Origin: Candidatus Kuenenia stuttgartensis
GTDB taxonomy: Bacteria > Planctomycetota > Planctomycetia > Gemmatales > Gemmataceae
NCBI GenBank assembly: GCA_945875585.1
Contig: CAMCLK010000049.1
Location: forward strand, 1 to 36,370
Direction: 5' to 3'
Length of the DNA: 36,370 bases
A program made the position numbers and the translations under genes. Numbering within the stretch: position 1 is the stretch's first letter; each line of letters begins with the position of its first letter. Positions 26,237-34,404 of this stretch are shown one piece after another. The notes below the pieces were generated by a model, which saw only the letters and a program-made list of their open reading frames with translations, was not told where the DNA came from and ran no database searches.

Positions 26237-27092
26237 GTGGCTTTGGTTCTGGGACTTCCGGCAGTTCCACGGGTACAGCCTTAGCTTCAATGTTCATGGT
26301 CTCCCGCAATTTCACATGGGTGTTGGTGACAGGCCCACCCGTTGCTAGGAAAAACGCGTTGTCCTTGGTGCCCGAATCGATGGAGAGTGAGGGATTGGAA
26401 TCCGCGGTGAAACGGGCCTTTGTGACTGGCACCCATTCCCCACTAGTATTGCGGGTCTGGGCATTTTTGAAATAGGATCGACGCTCAATTTTGGCGGATG
26501 CACCATTGCGCTTAAAGTCTTCAATGAAAGCATAAGTGCCCTTCAATAACCGTCCGTCAGACAGGGTTGAGAACGTAGCCATGAGCTGCCATGGGCCATC
26601 GGGAAGGCGCACCCAAGCGGTATAGGCCGTGCGTTTTTCGGCAGTCATGGCCTTGGCATGAAGCAGGAATCGCACTTCTTGTCCGGGCTTCCAGTTCAGG
26701 TTGTCGATGAACGACTGCCCGCCCGTGCCTTCGCCTCCAAAACGGCCGATACGTGTATCTGGCCCTTTGGCCAACAGGCGGACACGTTTTTCCGGGTCGA
26801 CTTTCTTGGGATCGTCACCGCTCGAGGGATCCCATACCGAGAAAATGGCCAGATGCTTGCCGGAATCCAGTTGCTGGATTCCCAGATAGCCTTGGGAAAA
26901 CCCACCGGTGCAGAAGTAGGTACCCGGCGCTGATTTTTCTACCACGATCGAGTTGTGGAACCATTCTCCTTCCTGCGCCTGATACTGCAGGTGGACAGAT
27001 CGACAAGCTTTGCCTGCCAGACTTTCATCGGCGCCAACCGGTGCGACATGCTGGGTCAGTAGTAGGCACACAACCATCCAGAAACGCTTCAT
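26223..27092 (-). CDS. DUF3472 secreted protein
   Basis: A 289-residue exported protein with a signal peptide (~1-21, cleavage near PVGADES). The central part matches DUF3472, a beta-rich domain of unknown function: FCTGGFSQGYLGIQQL, HLAIFSVWDPSSGDDPKKVD, FGGEGTGGQS and a Trp-rich AWVRLPDGPWQLMATFS. It resembles carbohydrate-binding beta-sandwich proteins, but no catalytic residues can be named. The C-terminus is Pro/Glu/Lys-rich. AGGAGG precedes the ATG by ~8 nt. Only 37 bp separate it from the strong hairpin after the isomerase gene, leaving little space for a promoter of its own. Confidence 0.82.
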   Translation of the reverse strand: MKRFWMVVCLLLTQHVAPVGADESLAGKACRSVHLQYQAQEGEWFHNSIVVEKSAPGTYFCTGGFSQGYLGIQQLDSGKHLAIFSVWDPSSGDDPKKVDPEKRVRLLAKGPDTRIGRFGGEGTGGQSFIDNLNWKPGQEVRFLLHAKAMTAEKRTAYTAWVRLPDGPWQLMATFSTLSDGRLLKGTYAFIEDFKRNGASAKIERRSYFKNAQTRNTSGEWVPVTKARFTADSNPSLSIDSGTKDNAFFLATGGPVTNTHVKLRETMNIEAKAVPVELPEVPEPKPQKQG

Positions 27093-27129
27093 TTCATTTT
27101 CCTCCTGTTAAGTAAAATATAGTGGAAAC

Positions 27130-27162
27130 AAAGGCACCCGGCAGGAGCTGCCGGGTGCCTTT
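27130..27162 (-). terminator. Strong intrinsic terminator after the peptidyl-prolyl isomerase gene
   Basis: A perfect 14-bp stem (27130-27143 with 27149-27162) with a 5-nt loop GGAGC; the minus-strand transcript continues with TTTTGTTTCC. It lies 27 bp beyond the isomerase stop. The stem is symmetrical and could also act on the plus strand. Confidence 0.88.
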
Positions 27163-27189
27163 ACAAGAGTTCAAAAATGCGCCGACGAA

Positions 27190-28233
27190 TCAGGGAGCAG
27201 GAGAGGTGGCACCTGCGGGAACCACCGCATTGTTCGAGGCGGGTTTGATCGGTTTTACTTCGCCAGGTGTTTCATCCAAAAGCTGCCTGACCTGCTGGCC
27301 GATGTCTTCTGCGGTTTTGCCACCCATCAGCAGGCGGGGGTTGGCGCGCTTGCGCATTTCTGCAAAGACCACGGGAATTTCAGCATTCACCTTTTTCTCG
27401 TAGACTTCCTTGGTCAGTTTCTCGCGCACTGAATCGATGGAAACCGTGGTGTCGGCAGGAAGTCGCTTGTCGCACTTGATGCAGACAATGCCTTCGGGGG
27501 TGCCGACAAGGGCGCTGATTTCGCCGGGCTGCATGGAAAAGGCTGCCTTTTCCAGCTCTTCGTTGCCAGTGGTGTTGCGACCAATAGGACGGATGCGGCC
27601 AGCGGCACTCGCCAGTGATGGCGATTTCTGGCCGCGTGCTGCCCGCACAAACTCTTCTTCGGAGTCACGGATGCGGCCATAAGCAGCCATGGCAGCCTTC
27701 TCTTCTCCCTTTTGCCACATGATGAGGCGGCATTCGATTTTTTCGCCATAGTACGCGTCGTGGGCTTTTTTGAGATCGTCTTCTGTCACCTTGATGCGTG
27801 ATTTCACCAGCTTTGCCAGAAGAATCTGCGGGCGAAGGACGTCTTCGCGCCATTCGTACAAGGATTTCTTGTATTTGCCCAGAACCTGATCCACAAATGT
27901 TTTCCGGTCAACATTCAGGCTGGAAAGGTCGCCATTCAACTTTTCATCGATCTCTGCCTGAGTGATATCGATTCCCGCCTTGCGGCACTCAATTTCAATA
28001 ATTCGCTTGTTGACCAAGAGGTCCAATCGCTCGGTGCCAAACCGGGCAATCAGGTATTCCCCAAGTTCTTCGCGGGTAATTGGGATGGTTTCGTAGATGT
28101 AGGCAACAATCCGACTCTGGCCGGGGTCATTGGCCACTCCGGAGGGCAGGGGCGCAGGGGCGATTTGCGCCTGAGCAACCTCGGCCATTGCCAGTCCCAA
28201 CACTGCCAGACTCCAACGGACAGCAACGCGCAT
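27190..28233 (-). CDS. Exported parvulin-type peptidyl-prolyl isomerase (SurA/PpiC-like)
   Basis: A 347-residue periplasmic folding factor. A signal peptide (~1-23, ending AQAQ) precedes a SurA-like helical domain (~45-150; RFGTERLDLLVNKRIIEIECRKAGI and EKLNGDLSSLNVDRKTF) and a shortened parvulin domain (~165-265; EKIECRLIMWQKGEE, AFSMQPGEISALVGTPEGIVCIKCDK). A helical tail and a Pro/Ala-rich end follow. GGAGG precedes the ATG by ~8 nt. The export lipoprotein gene lies 101 bp upstream on the same strand; a role in folding envelope proteins is likely but the client is unknown. Whether the diverged rotamase domain is active cannot be judged by eye. Confidence 0.85.
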   Translation of the reverse strand: MRVAVRWSLAVLGLAMAEVAQAQIAPAPLPSGVANDPGQSRIVAYIYETIPITREELGEYLIARFGTERLDLLVNKRIIEIECRKAGIDITQAEIDEKLNGDLSSLNVDRKTFVDQVLGKYKKSLYEWREDVLRPQILLAKLVKSRIKVTEDDLKKAHDAYYGEKIECRLIMWQKGEEKAAMAAYGRIRDSEEEFVRAARGQKSPSLASAAGRIRPIGRNTTGNEELEKAAFSMQPGEISALVGTPEGIVCIKCDKRLPADTTVSIDSVREKLTKEVYEKKVNAEIPVVFAEMRKRANPRLLMGGKTAEDIGQQVRQLLDETPGEVKPIKPASNNAVVPAGATSPAP

Positions 28234-28334
28234 CGGTCTTCCTCCCCCAAAACATTTCGAAAGATTTCCTCAAGTTGGCGCATACCATGACCGGGGCACG
28301 GGGAACAAGGCCATCTGTCTGAGCATTCCAACGA

Positions 28335-29063
28335 TCAAGAAGATGGTGGGTCATCGGCTGGTGTGGCCGTGGGTTTCGGCTTTGTGGCTGACAACCAAGG
28401 CTTTGATAACCAAGGGGGCAAGCAGCGACGGAGTATCGACTGCCGGCTTGTACCGACAGATACATGATCGAACGGCATCAATCGGATTTGGCGCGCTGCT
28501 TCTGGGTGTTTGATGAATTCGCTGAGATCGCTTTTGATGGTTTCGGGAGAACGTCCTTCAGCAGCGTTGCTTCGCCGCACTTCTACCTGCTCGGGCGCGG
28601 CACTTTCTGTCAGGCCGCCAGTACGTTTCAGAAAACTGGGCAGTGTTTCCGGGCCAATGTAGGGAACGGCACGTGCCTGACCTTCTATTTCTCCATCGAC
28701 AAATATGACTTGGCTGCGATGTTCAGCAACCCGGACATGTACCTGATCGGGTTGCTGGTCGAGCTTATCTGCCAAAATTCGGCCAATTTCCGCAATCGGC
28801 ATGCCATCTACCCGCAGGCGCAGTCCGTTTCCTAAGGTGATTTGGCCATCAGCAGCTACGGCATAGGATCCATCCAGATCGTCAAGCCCGTCGAAGTTGA
28901 TGGTTAAAACGTCGGGTGCATGAATCTGATAGCCGCGTTCCAGTTCGCGCGTTGGGGTACCCGCAAGTGTTTTAAGCGACCTATCTGGCAAACGGGGCGA
29001 CAGGGCGCATCCTGTCGCCATCGTCACGAGCATCAGCCAGACGATTTGTGCCGAAAGGCGCAT
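28335..29063 (-). CDS. Wza-like polysaccharide export lipoprotein
   Basis: A 242-residue outer-envelope protein of the polysaccharide biosynthesis/export family. The start chosen is the ATG at 29063, as it gives a lipoprotein signal with lipobox MATGC (Cys19); the frame is open 40 codons further but those codons look non-coding. The Poly_export domain (~45-130) has GYQIHAPDVLTINFDG, YAVAADGQITLGNGLRLRVDGM and VHVRVAEHRS; an SLBB-type segment follows (VIFVDGEIEGQARAVPYIG, TLPSFLKRTGGLTE). It is much shorter than Wza (~380), like many planctomycete homologues. No Wzc-type kinase is next to it. It is divergent from the aldehyde dehydrogenase across 156 bp with no obvious promoter. Confidence 0.85.
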   Translation of the reverse strand: MRLSAQIVWLMLVTMATGCALSPRLPDRSLKTLAGTPTRELERGYQIHAPDVLTINFDGLDDLDGSYAVAADGQITLGNGLRLRVDGMPIAEIGRILADKLDQQPDQVHVRVAEHRSQVIFVDGEIEGQARAVPYIGPETLPSFLKRTGGLTESAAPEQVEVRRSNAAEGRSPETIKSDLSEFIKHPEAARQIRLMPFDHVSVGTSRQSILRRCLPPWLSKPWLSATKPKPTATPADDPPSS

Positions 29064-29219
29064 ACTCACCACACTCCACCCCCAACTGACGGCCTGTACC
29101 CGCCCGGTGAAGATTGGCGCAAGGGGGGTTCCCATGCTTGCGGCGGCGCTCAACAGCCGTACCATGACCTCGTGTCGCGTCACTGTTCATGGCGCCTTCA
29201 ACCTCGAGGAATTTCTCTC

Positions 29220-30698
29220 ATGGCTTCCGTTATTTCGAGCCCGACCCGGGCCAAGCCCCCGGCCATTTCACAGACACATCTGCTGATCGACGGCAAATGG
29301 GTGCTCCCAACGGACGGCGGCACTCTCGATACCGTGAACCCTGCTACAGGGGCCACCATTGCTACCGTATTCACGGCCGGCAAGAACGATGTGGATCTGG
29401 CTGTGAAGGCTGCCCGCCGAGCATTGGAATCTGGCCCTTGGTCCAGAATGGATGCCGCCGACAGGGGCGTATTGCTTTTCAAGCTGGCGGACCTTGTGGA
29501 AAAGCACCGCGAAGAACTGGCAGCGCTCGAATCTCTCAACTGCGGAAAAACCATTGTTGATAGCCGTGGCGATATGACGGGTGTGGTGAACACCCTGCGC
29601 TATTACGGTGGTTGGGCAGACAAGATTGAAGGCCGCACGGTTCCCGTGCGTGGGAACTTCCTAAGCTATACGCTGCGCCAGCCAGTGGGTGTTGTCGGGC
29701 AGATTATTCCTTGGAACTTCCCTCTACTGATGCTCGCGTGGAAGTGGGGGCCAGCTCTGGCCTGTGGGAACACGGTAATCCTCAAGCCAGCCGAGCAGAC
29801 GCCTCTGACAGCCCTGCGCCTTGGCGAACTGGCCCTCGAAGCAGGTTTCCCCGCTGGCGTTGTCAATATTGTCAACGGTCTGGGCGAAATCACCGGCGAT
29901 GCTCTGGTGCGTCATACCGATGTCGACAAAATTGCTTTCACCGGCCACGTGGAAACCGCGAAGATTATCCAGAAGGCTGCTGCCGATACTCTCAAGCGCA
30001 CCACGTTTGAGCTTGGCGGCAAAAGTCCCAATGTGATCTTTGCCGATGCCGACCTTGATCAGGCTGTGGAAGGTGCCTTCCATGCCATTTACTTTCATTG
30101 TGGCCAGTGCTGTACTGCTGGCAGCCGTTTGTTTGTGCAAAAGAAGATCCACAAAGAATTTGTCGAGCGCCTTGCTGCGCGCGCCAAGTCCCGTCGGGTG
30201 GGCGATCCGCTGGATGCGTCTACCGAGCAGGGACCACAGGTCTCGCAGGAACAGCTCGAGAAGATCCTGCACTATGTGAATCTGGGTACAAAAGAAGGTG
30301 CTAGTCTTGCTGCTGGTGGCCAGCGCAAAGGCTCCGAAGGCTACTTCGTTGAACCTACCATTTTCGATAATGTCACCGACAGCATGACCATTGCCAAGGA
30401 TGAGATCTTTGGGCCAGTGGTCAGCGTCCTGCCGTTTGAAGGGTTCGATGAAGTTGTCGACCGAGCCAACAAAACGTTCTACGGCTTGGCAGCAGGCGTA
30501 TGGACCAAGGATATCGACAAGGCCCACAACTATGCGCGTGCGGTAAAAGCCGGCACCATTTGGGTGAATTGCTACCACGTTGTGGATACAACCACACCGT
30601 TTGGTGGCTTTAAGATGTCGGGTCAGGGTCGCGAGAACGGCGAAAGCGCTCTGGAGCATTACACGGAAACGAAAACCGTGACAGTGAAACTGGGCTGA
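29220..30698 (+). CDS. NAD(P)+-dependent aldehyde dehydrogenase
   Basis: A 492-residue enzyme of the ALDH superfamily, close in pattern to the ALDH1/2 and betaine-aldehyde types. The general base Glu264 is in ELGGKSPNV and the nucleophile Cys298 in GQCCTAGSR, with the same 34-residue spacing as in mitochondrial ALDH2. Other motifs are GQIIPWNFPLLMLAWKWGPALACGN and DEIFGPVVSVLPF. The start chosen is the ATG at 29220 with GAGGA upstream; the frame is open 100 codons further, but that part overlaps the divergent export gene and lacks homology. It is probably monocistronic, ending at a clear terminator. The substrate is not defined by the sequence. Confidence 0.95.
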   Translation: MASVISSPTRAKPPAISQTHLLIDGKWVLPTDGGTLDTVNPATGATIATVFTAGKNDVDLAVKAARRALESGPWSRMDAADRGVLLFKLADLVEKHREELAALESLNCGKTIVDSRGDMTGVVNTLRYYGGWADKIEGRTVPVRGNFLSYTLRQPVGVVGQIIPWNFPLLMLAWKWGPALACGNTVILKPAEQTPLTALRLGELALEAGFPAGVVNIVNGLGEITGDALVRHTDVDKIAFTGHVETAKIIQKAAADTLKRTTFELGGKSPNVIFADADLDQAVEGAFHAIYFHCGQCCTAGSRLFVQKKIHKEFVERLAARAKSRRVGDPLDASTEQGPQVSQEQLEKILHYVNLGTKEGASLAAGGQRKGSEGYFVEPTIFDNVTDSMTIAKDEIFGPVVSVLPFEGFDEVVDRANKTFYGLAAGVWTKDIDKAHNYARAVKAGTIWVNCYHVVDTTTPFGGFKMSGQGRENGESALEHYTETKTVTVKLG

Positions 30699-30727
30699 CC
30701 GCTTGTAAGATTGCAGTCGTGAATTTG

Positions 30728-30763
30728 AAAAACGCGTTCCATCAAGGAGCGCGTTTTTCTTTT
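30728..30763. terminator. Bidirectional terminator between the aldehyde dehydrogenase and the membrane glycosyltransferase-like gene
   Basis: A 13-bp stem (30728-30740 with 30746-30758, one T-G pair) with a 5-nt loop is preceded by a run of A and followed by TTTTTCTTTT, so it works for the plus strand and, by its A-run, also for the minus strand. The stop codon and last codons of the minus-strand gene lie within it. Confidence 0.85.
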
Positions 30764-33027
30764 GGCGGAAGCCTCAACAACGGGTCGTAAGCAGCCGTCA
30801 AGTCGTCTTCAGCAGGCTTAAGTGCCGGGTCGTCAAGTTTTTCGATATGATCGGGGCGCAGTCCCATCACGGGATAGCGTGTGTCGAGACCATGCAGTGT
30901 ATGACCAGATCGTGAAAATGTACGTAAAGCCGGATTACCAATAGACGAATCTCCCTGAGCGACCACAGTACGCAACCATGGTAAGCCTCCTTCGGGAGCA
31001 GCGATCCGCGCCATTCGCACAATGCGGCCATTTCCAAGCATGTCCAGACGTATCATGTCGGGGCGCTTGTCGCCAAAGGCTCCGTGGGCTGTCAGGCTGA
31101 GGGCGAAAATGCACGGATTACCTTTTGGTACTCTGTGCCATGTTTGAAATAGGGTCGAAGGTGAATTGTAATATTGGATCAGTGGTTCAGGTCCATCATG
31201 ATGTGCCTGCCGGCATGCAAGTCTCACACCCGATTCCGCCGTTTGCACCTCCACCAACCACACCTCCGCATGGTTCAGTTCATCGTTATTACGTCGCAGT
31301 TCTTGGGTCAGTGGGTCGCCTTCATTCACCTGCCAATTTGCCTGAGTAGCCAATGCATTAACGGTAGCCACGGTTTTGGCGCGAGCAGATTTTGAAATGT
31401 ACCATGCCACAGGGAGCAATCCCACCCAGATCAACAATAGAGTCAGAGTTGTTGCACCGGTAAGGCGTGCCCACCGGAGCGGAATTCCGGCTTGAATAGT
31501 CGCCCTTCCTTCAGCCGATAAAAGCTTTACTATCTGCGCCAGGCCTGCGGCTCCCAAAGAAGCCATGGGAACGACGAGCAGACCAGTGTGCTTGAATTCC
31601 GGCAAGATCAGAAACAAAATGCCAATATAGGCCATCGAGAATAGAGATAGACTGGCAGCGAGCAACCGCTCGCGTGGACCAGGCGCCAAACCTAAGCCTG
31701 CTACAAGGACAATACCCGCTATAAATAGGGCTGGAACCGCCGTGGCGACCCAAGACAATGGTGCCAGCAGGTGCCTGCCAATTCCCCCAATGGGTTCATC
31801 GCGTAGTGGTTGAAGGCGAATGTGCCCACCAATTGGTAGGTCTACAAGACGTGTTGCGGCAAGGGCCCGCCAAGCAAATTCAGGCACGTGCGTCAGCCAT
31901 GCGTAAGCGTTGGTACGGAGAGAATCAAGCAGGAGTGATTGTGTGATCCGCGCATGGTCTGGTCCATAAAGCTCGTGGCAGTGCGATGGATCGAACGGGA
32001 TGGGAGGCAATCCGGAATCGGCGCGTACCTGGGCAACACGTTGCATCACCTGCAAGTCATCGCGGCTGATGCCGGAGCTGTTTTCCAAATGAAAAAGCGA
32101 GCAGCGTGTTTCTTCGGCATAGTAAGCCATATGAAAACCCACGCCCGATTGTTGAGGCGGTGCAGGACAGGCGAGGAAAATGGCTAACACCACAGGTCGA
32201 GTGCCAAGATAACAGAAAATAGGCGCCGTTGCGGCCCGTGCCCATGAGCCACCCGAAGCAAGCACCAATGGGCCGGCAAATAATGTGATGGCTACCACTG
32301 TAACCAGTGCGTCGTGCCGCCAACCAAGGCCTAATCCTGCCAAAAATCCTGTCAGTAGGCATGCACCCAGATGTCCCGTCCAACTTTTTGTTTGGCCAAT
32401 CAGGCAGGCTAGGGATGTCCACGCGGGAATCGCAAACCAGAGCGGACTGATGTCGCGGGGAGAAAAAGAAACGAAGACCATTTCGAGTGGATTTGAAACG
32501 TAAAGAACGGCTGCCACCAAACCAGTCCAACCGCTTCCTGTCAGCGTTCGCGTCATCAGCCACAGGCACGCCGGCCCTGTGGCACTGAGAACCAGATAGA
32601 AAATGAATAAGTAATTCCACTGAATACCCATAACAGACCAGATGGCTGCGGCCACCAGCAGGTCGAGCACCCGTGTGGTGTACAGGGGCCATGTCAGATG
32701 TTGGTCTTCGTATGTCAAAGGACTGTCGTGAACTGTTTCAGCGGAAAGTCGGGACTGTTTCCATGCTTCAAATTCTTGGGCCGAAATACCTTCCGACTGT
32801 ACTGCCAGAAAATCTTGAAGCGGAATCGAGGTGGGATCGCCTGAAAATGGTACTGGATTAAGACCAAGACCAGCCATAACCGCCAAGGAATAGCGGAACG
32901 ATTCGGGGAAAAAGAGCCGCTTCCCTAATGGGTATTGCCGCAGCGATTCCAGTCGGGTGGCCACATGCGCCATGGTGATGAGGGCCAGCAACAGCAGTTG
33001 AATGGTGCGTGGCGAAAGGCTGGGCAT
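30742..33027 (-). CDS. Multi-pass membrane protein, possibly a GT-C glycosyltransferase
   Basis: A ~761-residue integral membrane protein with about ten hydrophobic helices in its first two thirds and a hydrophilic C-terminal domain (~590-761) likely outside. An N-terminal helix, then a large loop carrying acidic residues (YEDQHLTWPLYTTRVLD), then closely packed helices is the layout of GT-C enzymes that transfer sugars from polyprenyl-phosphate donors. I see no diagnostic family motif, so this is inference from topology and neighbourhood. The ATG at 33027 is preferred (GGA 8 nt upstream); an ATG at 33036 would overlap the rfbH stop. It is the last gene of the second glycan operon. Confidence 0.6.
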   Translation of the reverse strand: MPSLSPRTIQLLLLALITMAHVATRLESLRQYPLGKRLFFPESFRYSLAVMAGLGLNPVPFSGDPTSIPLQDFLAVQSEGISAQEFEAWKQSRLSAETVHDSPLTYEDQHLTWPLYTTRVLDLLVAAAIWSVMGIQWNYLFIFYLVLSATGPACLWLMTRTLTGSGWTGLVAAVLYVSNPLEMVFVSFSPRDISPLWFAIPAWTSLACLIGQTKSWTGHLGACLLTGFLAGLGLGWRHDALVTVVAITLFAGPLVLASGGSWARAATAPIFCYLGTRPVVLAIFLACPAPPQQSGVGFHMAYYAEETRCSLFHLENSSGISRDDLQVMQRVAQVRADSGLPPIPFDPSHCHELYGPDHARITQSLLLDSLRTNAYAWLTHVPEFAWRALAATRLVDLPIGGHIRLQPLRDEPIGGIGRHLLAPLSWVATAVPALFIAGIVLVAGLGLAPGPRERLLAASLSLFSMAYIGILFLILPEFKHTGLLVVPMASLGAAGLAQIVKLLSAEGRATIQAGIPLRWARLTGATTLTLLLIWVGLLPVAWYISKSARAKTVATVNALATQANWQVNEGDPLTQELRRNNDELNHAEVWLVEVQTAESGVRLACRQAHHDGPEPLIQYYNSPSTLFQTWHRVPKGNPCIFALSLTAHGAFGDKRPDMIRLDMLGNGRIVRMARIAAPEGGLPWLRTVVAQGDSSIGNPALRTFSRSGHTLHGLDTRYPVMGLRPDHIEKLDDPALKPAEDDLTAAYDPLLRLPPKEKRAP

Positions 33028-33029
33028 GG

Positions 33030-34376
33030 TCAGCATCCGCTTATAGGCATTGGAATTCGGGCCCTATGTTGTGTTGGATCTTCTAAAAAGCGTGTTAGGC
33101 AATCTGCCATGTAGTCTAGCATTGGTTGAGTGAGGCCGGGATAAACACCCAGAAAGAAAGCGTCGTTCATCAATTTGTCTGTTGTATGCAGGTCGCCGAC
33201 TACTCTGTGTTCGATTCCCTGAAAAGCTGGATGTCTGAGGAGGTTTCCGGCAAAGAGCGGCCGGGTCTGTATTTTACATCCTTCCATGTACTTTACAAAT
33301 TCGGTGCGGGTGAAAGGAGCATGATCACGCACGACAATAAGAAATCCAAACCATGAAGGATTGGCGCGCGGATCGGGTTCGGGCAGGTGGATAAGATTCT
33401 CAAAAGGCTGCAATGCCTTCCTCAGAAAAGCGTGATTGGCGCGTCGGGCGGCAATGAATCCGTCGAGTCGCCGCAGTTGCGCCCGGCCAATGGCAGCCTG
33501 CGGGTCGAGTGGCTTAAGGTTGTAGCCTAGGTGTCTGTAGATATATTTGTGATCGTATCCTTCGGGCAGATCACCTAGCTTCCAACCAAATCGTTTGCCG
33601 CAGGTATTGTCCTTGCCGGAGGGGCACCAGCAGTCTCGGCCCCAGTCGCGGAAGCTTTCTGCCAGACGCCGAAGCCTGGGTGTGTTGGTAAGCACTGCAC
33701 CGCCTTCGCCCATTGTCAGGTGATGGGGCGGATAGAAGCTTTGGGTGGCAAAGTCACCAAACGATCCTGTCCGTTTGCCGTTCCATTCACTGCCAAGAGC
33801 GTCGCAATTGTCTTCTACAAGCCACAGATCGTGCTTGTCGCAAAAAGATTTTACGGCATCGATATCGAATGGATGGCCCAGAGCGTGTGCCGCCATCACT
33901 GCCCGGGTGCGTGGACCACGAGCAGCCTCGAGCATATCGGCGCGCAGGTTGCCCGAGGCAAGATCCACATCAATAAATACAGGTGTTAAGCGGTTCTGCA
34001 CCAGTGGTGCTACTGTGGTTGGGAATCCCGCGGCTACCGTAATGACTTCATCACCCGGTTCCAACCGACCTTCAAGCGATGGGCTTGTCAGTGCCGCAAC
34101 CGCCAAGAGGTTGGCACTGCTGCCAGAGTTGGTCAGCAGCGCTTCGCGTACTCCCACGGCCGCGGCAAGCTCGCGTTCAAAAGCTTCGCCCTGAGGCCCG
34201 AGCGTGAGCCAGAAATCGAGCATTGAATCGACAGCAGCTTCCACCTCGTGGTGGTCGAAAACACGCCCGGCATACGGGACCATGGTCTCGCCAGGCAAAA
34301 ATGGCTTGGGGGCGTGCTTAGCCTCGGTGTGACGGCGAACCAGCTCCAGTATTTCAGCTTTCAATGAGTCGCTCAT
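33030..34376 (-). CDS. rfbH: CDP-4-keto-6-deoxy-D-glucose 3-dehydratase (E1, RfbH/DdhC)
   Basis: A 448-residue PMP- and [2Fe-2S]-dependent dehydratase of the DegT/DnrJ fold that removes the 3-hydroxyl in CDP-3,6-dideoxyhexose synthesis. Two features separate it from aminotransferases. The PLP lysine is replaced by His (~218) in SFYPPHHLTMGEGG. The four cluster cysteines keep the exact family spacing C-X57-C-X-C-X7-C (Cys ~191, 249, 251, 259). The start chosen is the ATG at 34376, where homology begins; the frame is open 36 codons further. It lies 28 bp after the GNAT-GT2 gene. The partner reductase (DdhD) and the CDP-glucose genes (rfbF, rfbG) are not in the window. Confidence 0.95.
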   Translation of the reverse strand: MSDSLKAEILELVRRHTEAKHAPKPFLPGETMVPYAGRVFDHHEVEAAVDSMLDFWLTLGPQGEAFERELAAAVGVREALLTNSGSSANLLAVAALTSPSLEGRLEPGDEVITVAAGFPTTVAPLVQNRLTPVFIDVDLASGNLRADMLEAARGPRTRAVMAAHALGHPFDIDAVKSFCDKHDLWLVEDNCDALGSEWNGKRTGSFGDFATQSFYPPHHLTMGEGGAVLTNTPRLRRLAESFRDWGRDCWCPSGKDNTCGKRFGWKLGDLPEGYDHKYIYRHLGYNLKPLDPQAAIGRAQLRRLDGFIAARRANHAFLRKALQPFENLIHLPEPDPRANPSWFGFLIVVRDHAPFTRTEFVKYMEGCKIQTRPLFAGNLLRHPAFQGIEHRVVGDLHTTDKLMNDAFFLGVYPGLTQPMLDYMADCLTRFLEDPTQHRARIPMPISGC

Positions 34377-34404
34377 GGTGTTTCTCGAGTGGTGCTGGCG
34401 TTGG

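Noticed and set aside
29724..30659. Antisense frame of 311 codons opposite the aldehyde dehydrogenase
   Set aside because: The plus-strand enzyme is unmistakable and the antisense frame has no start signal or homology.
33030..34376. Reading the RfbH-like gene as an ordinary DegT aminotransferase
   Set aside because: The PLP lysine is replaced by His and four cysteines match the iron-sulfur spacing of the 3-dehydratase.
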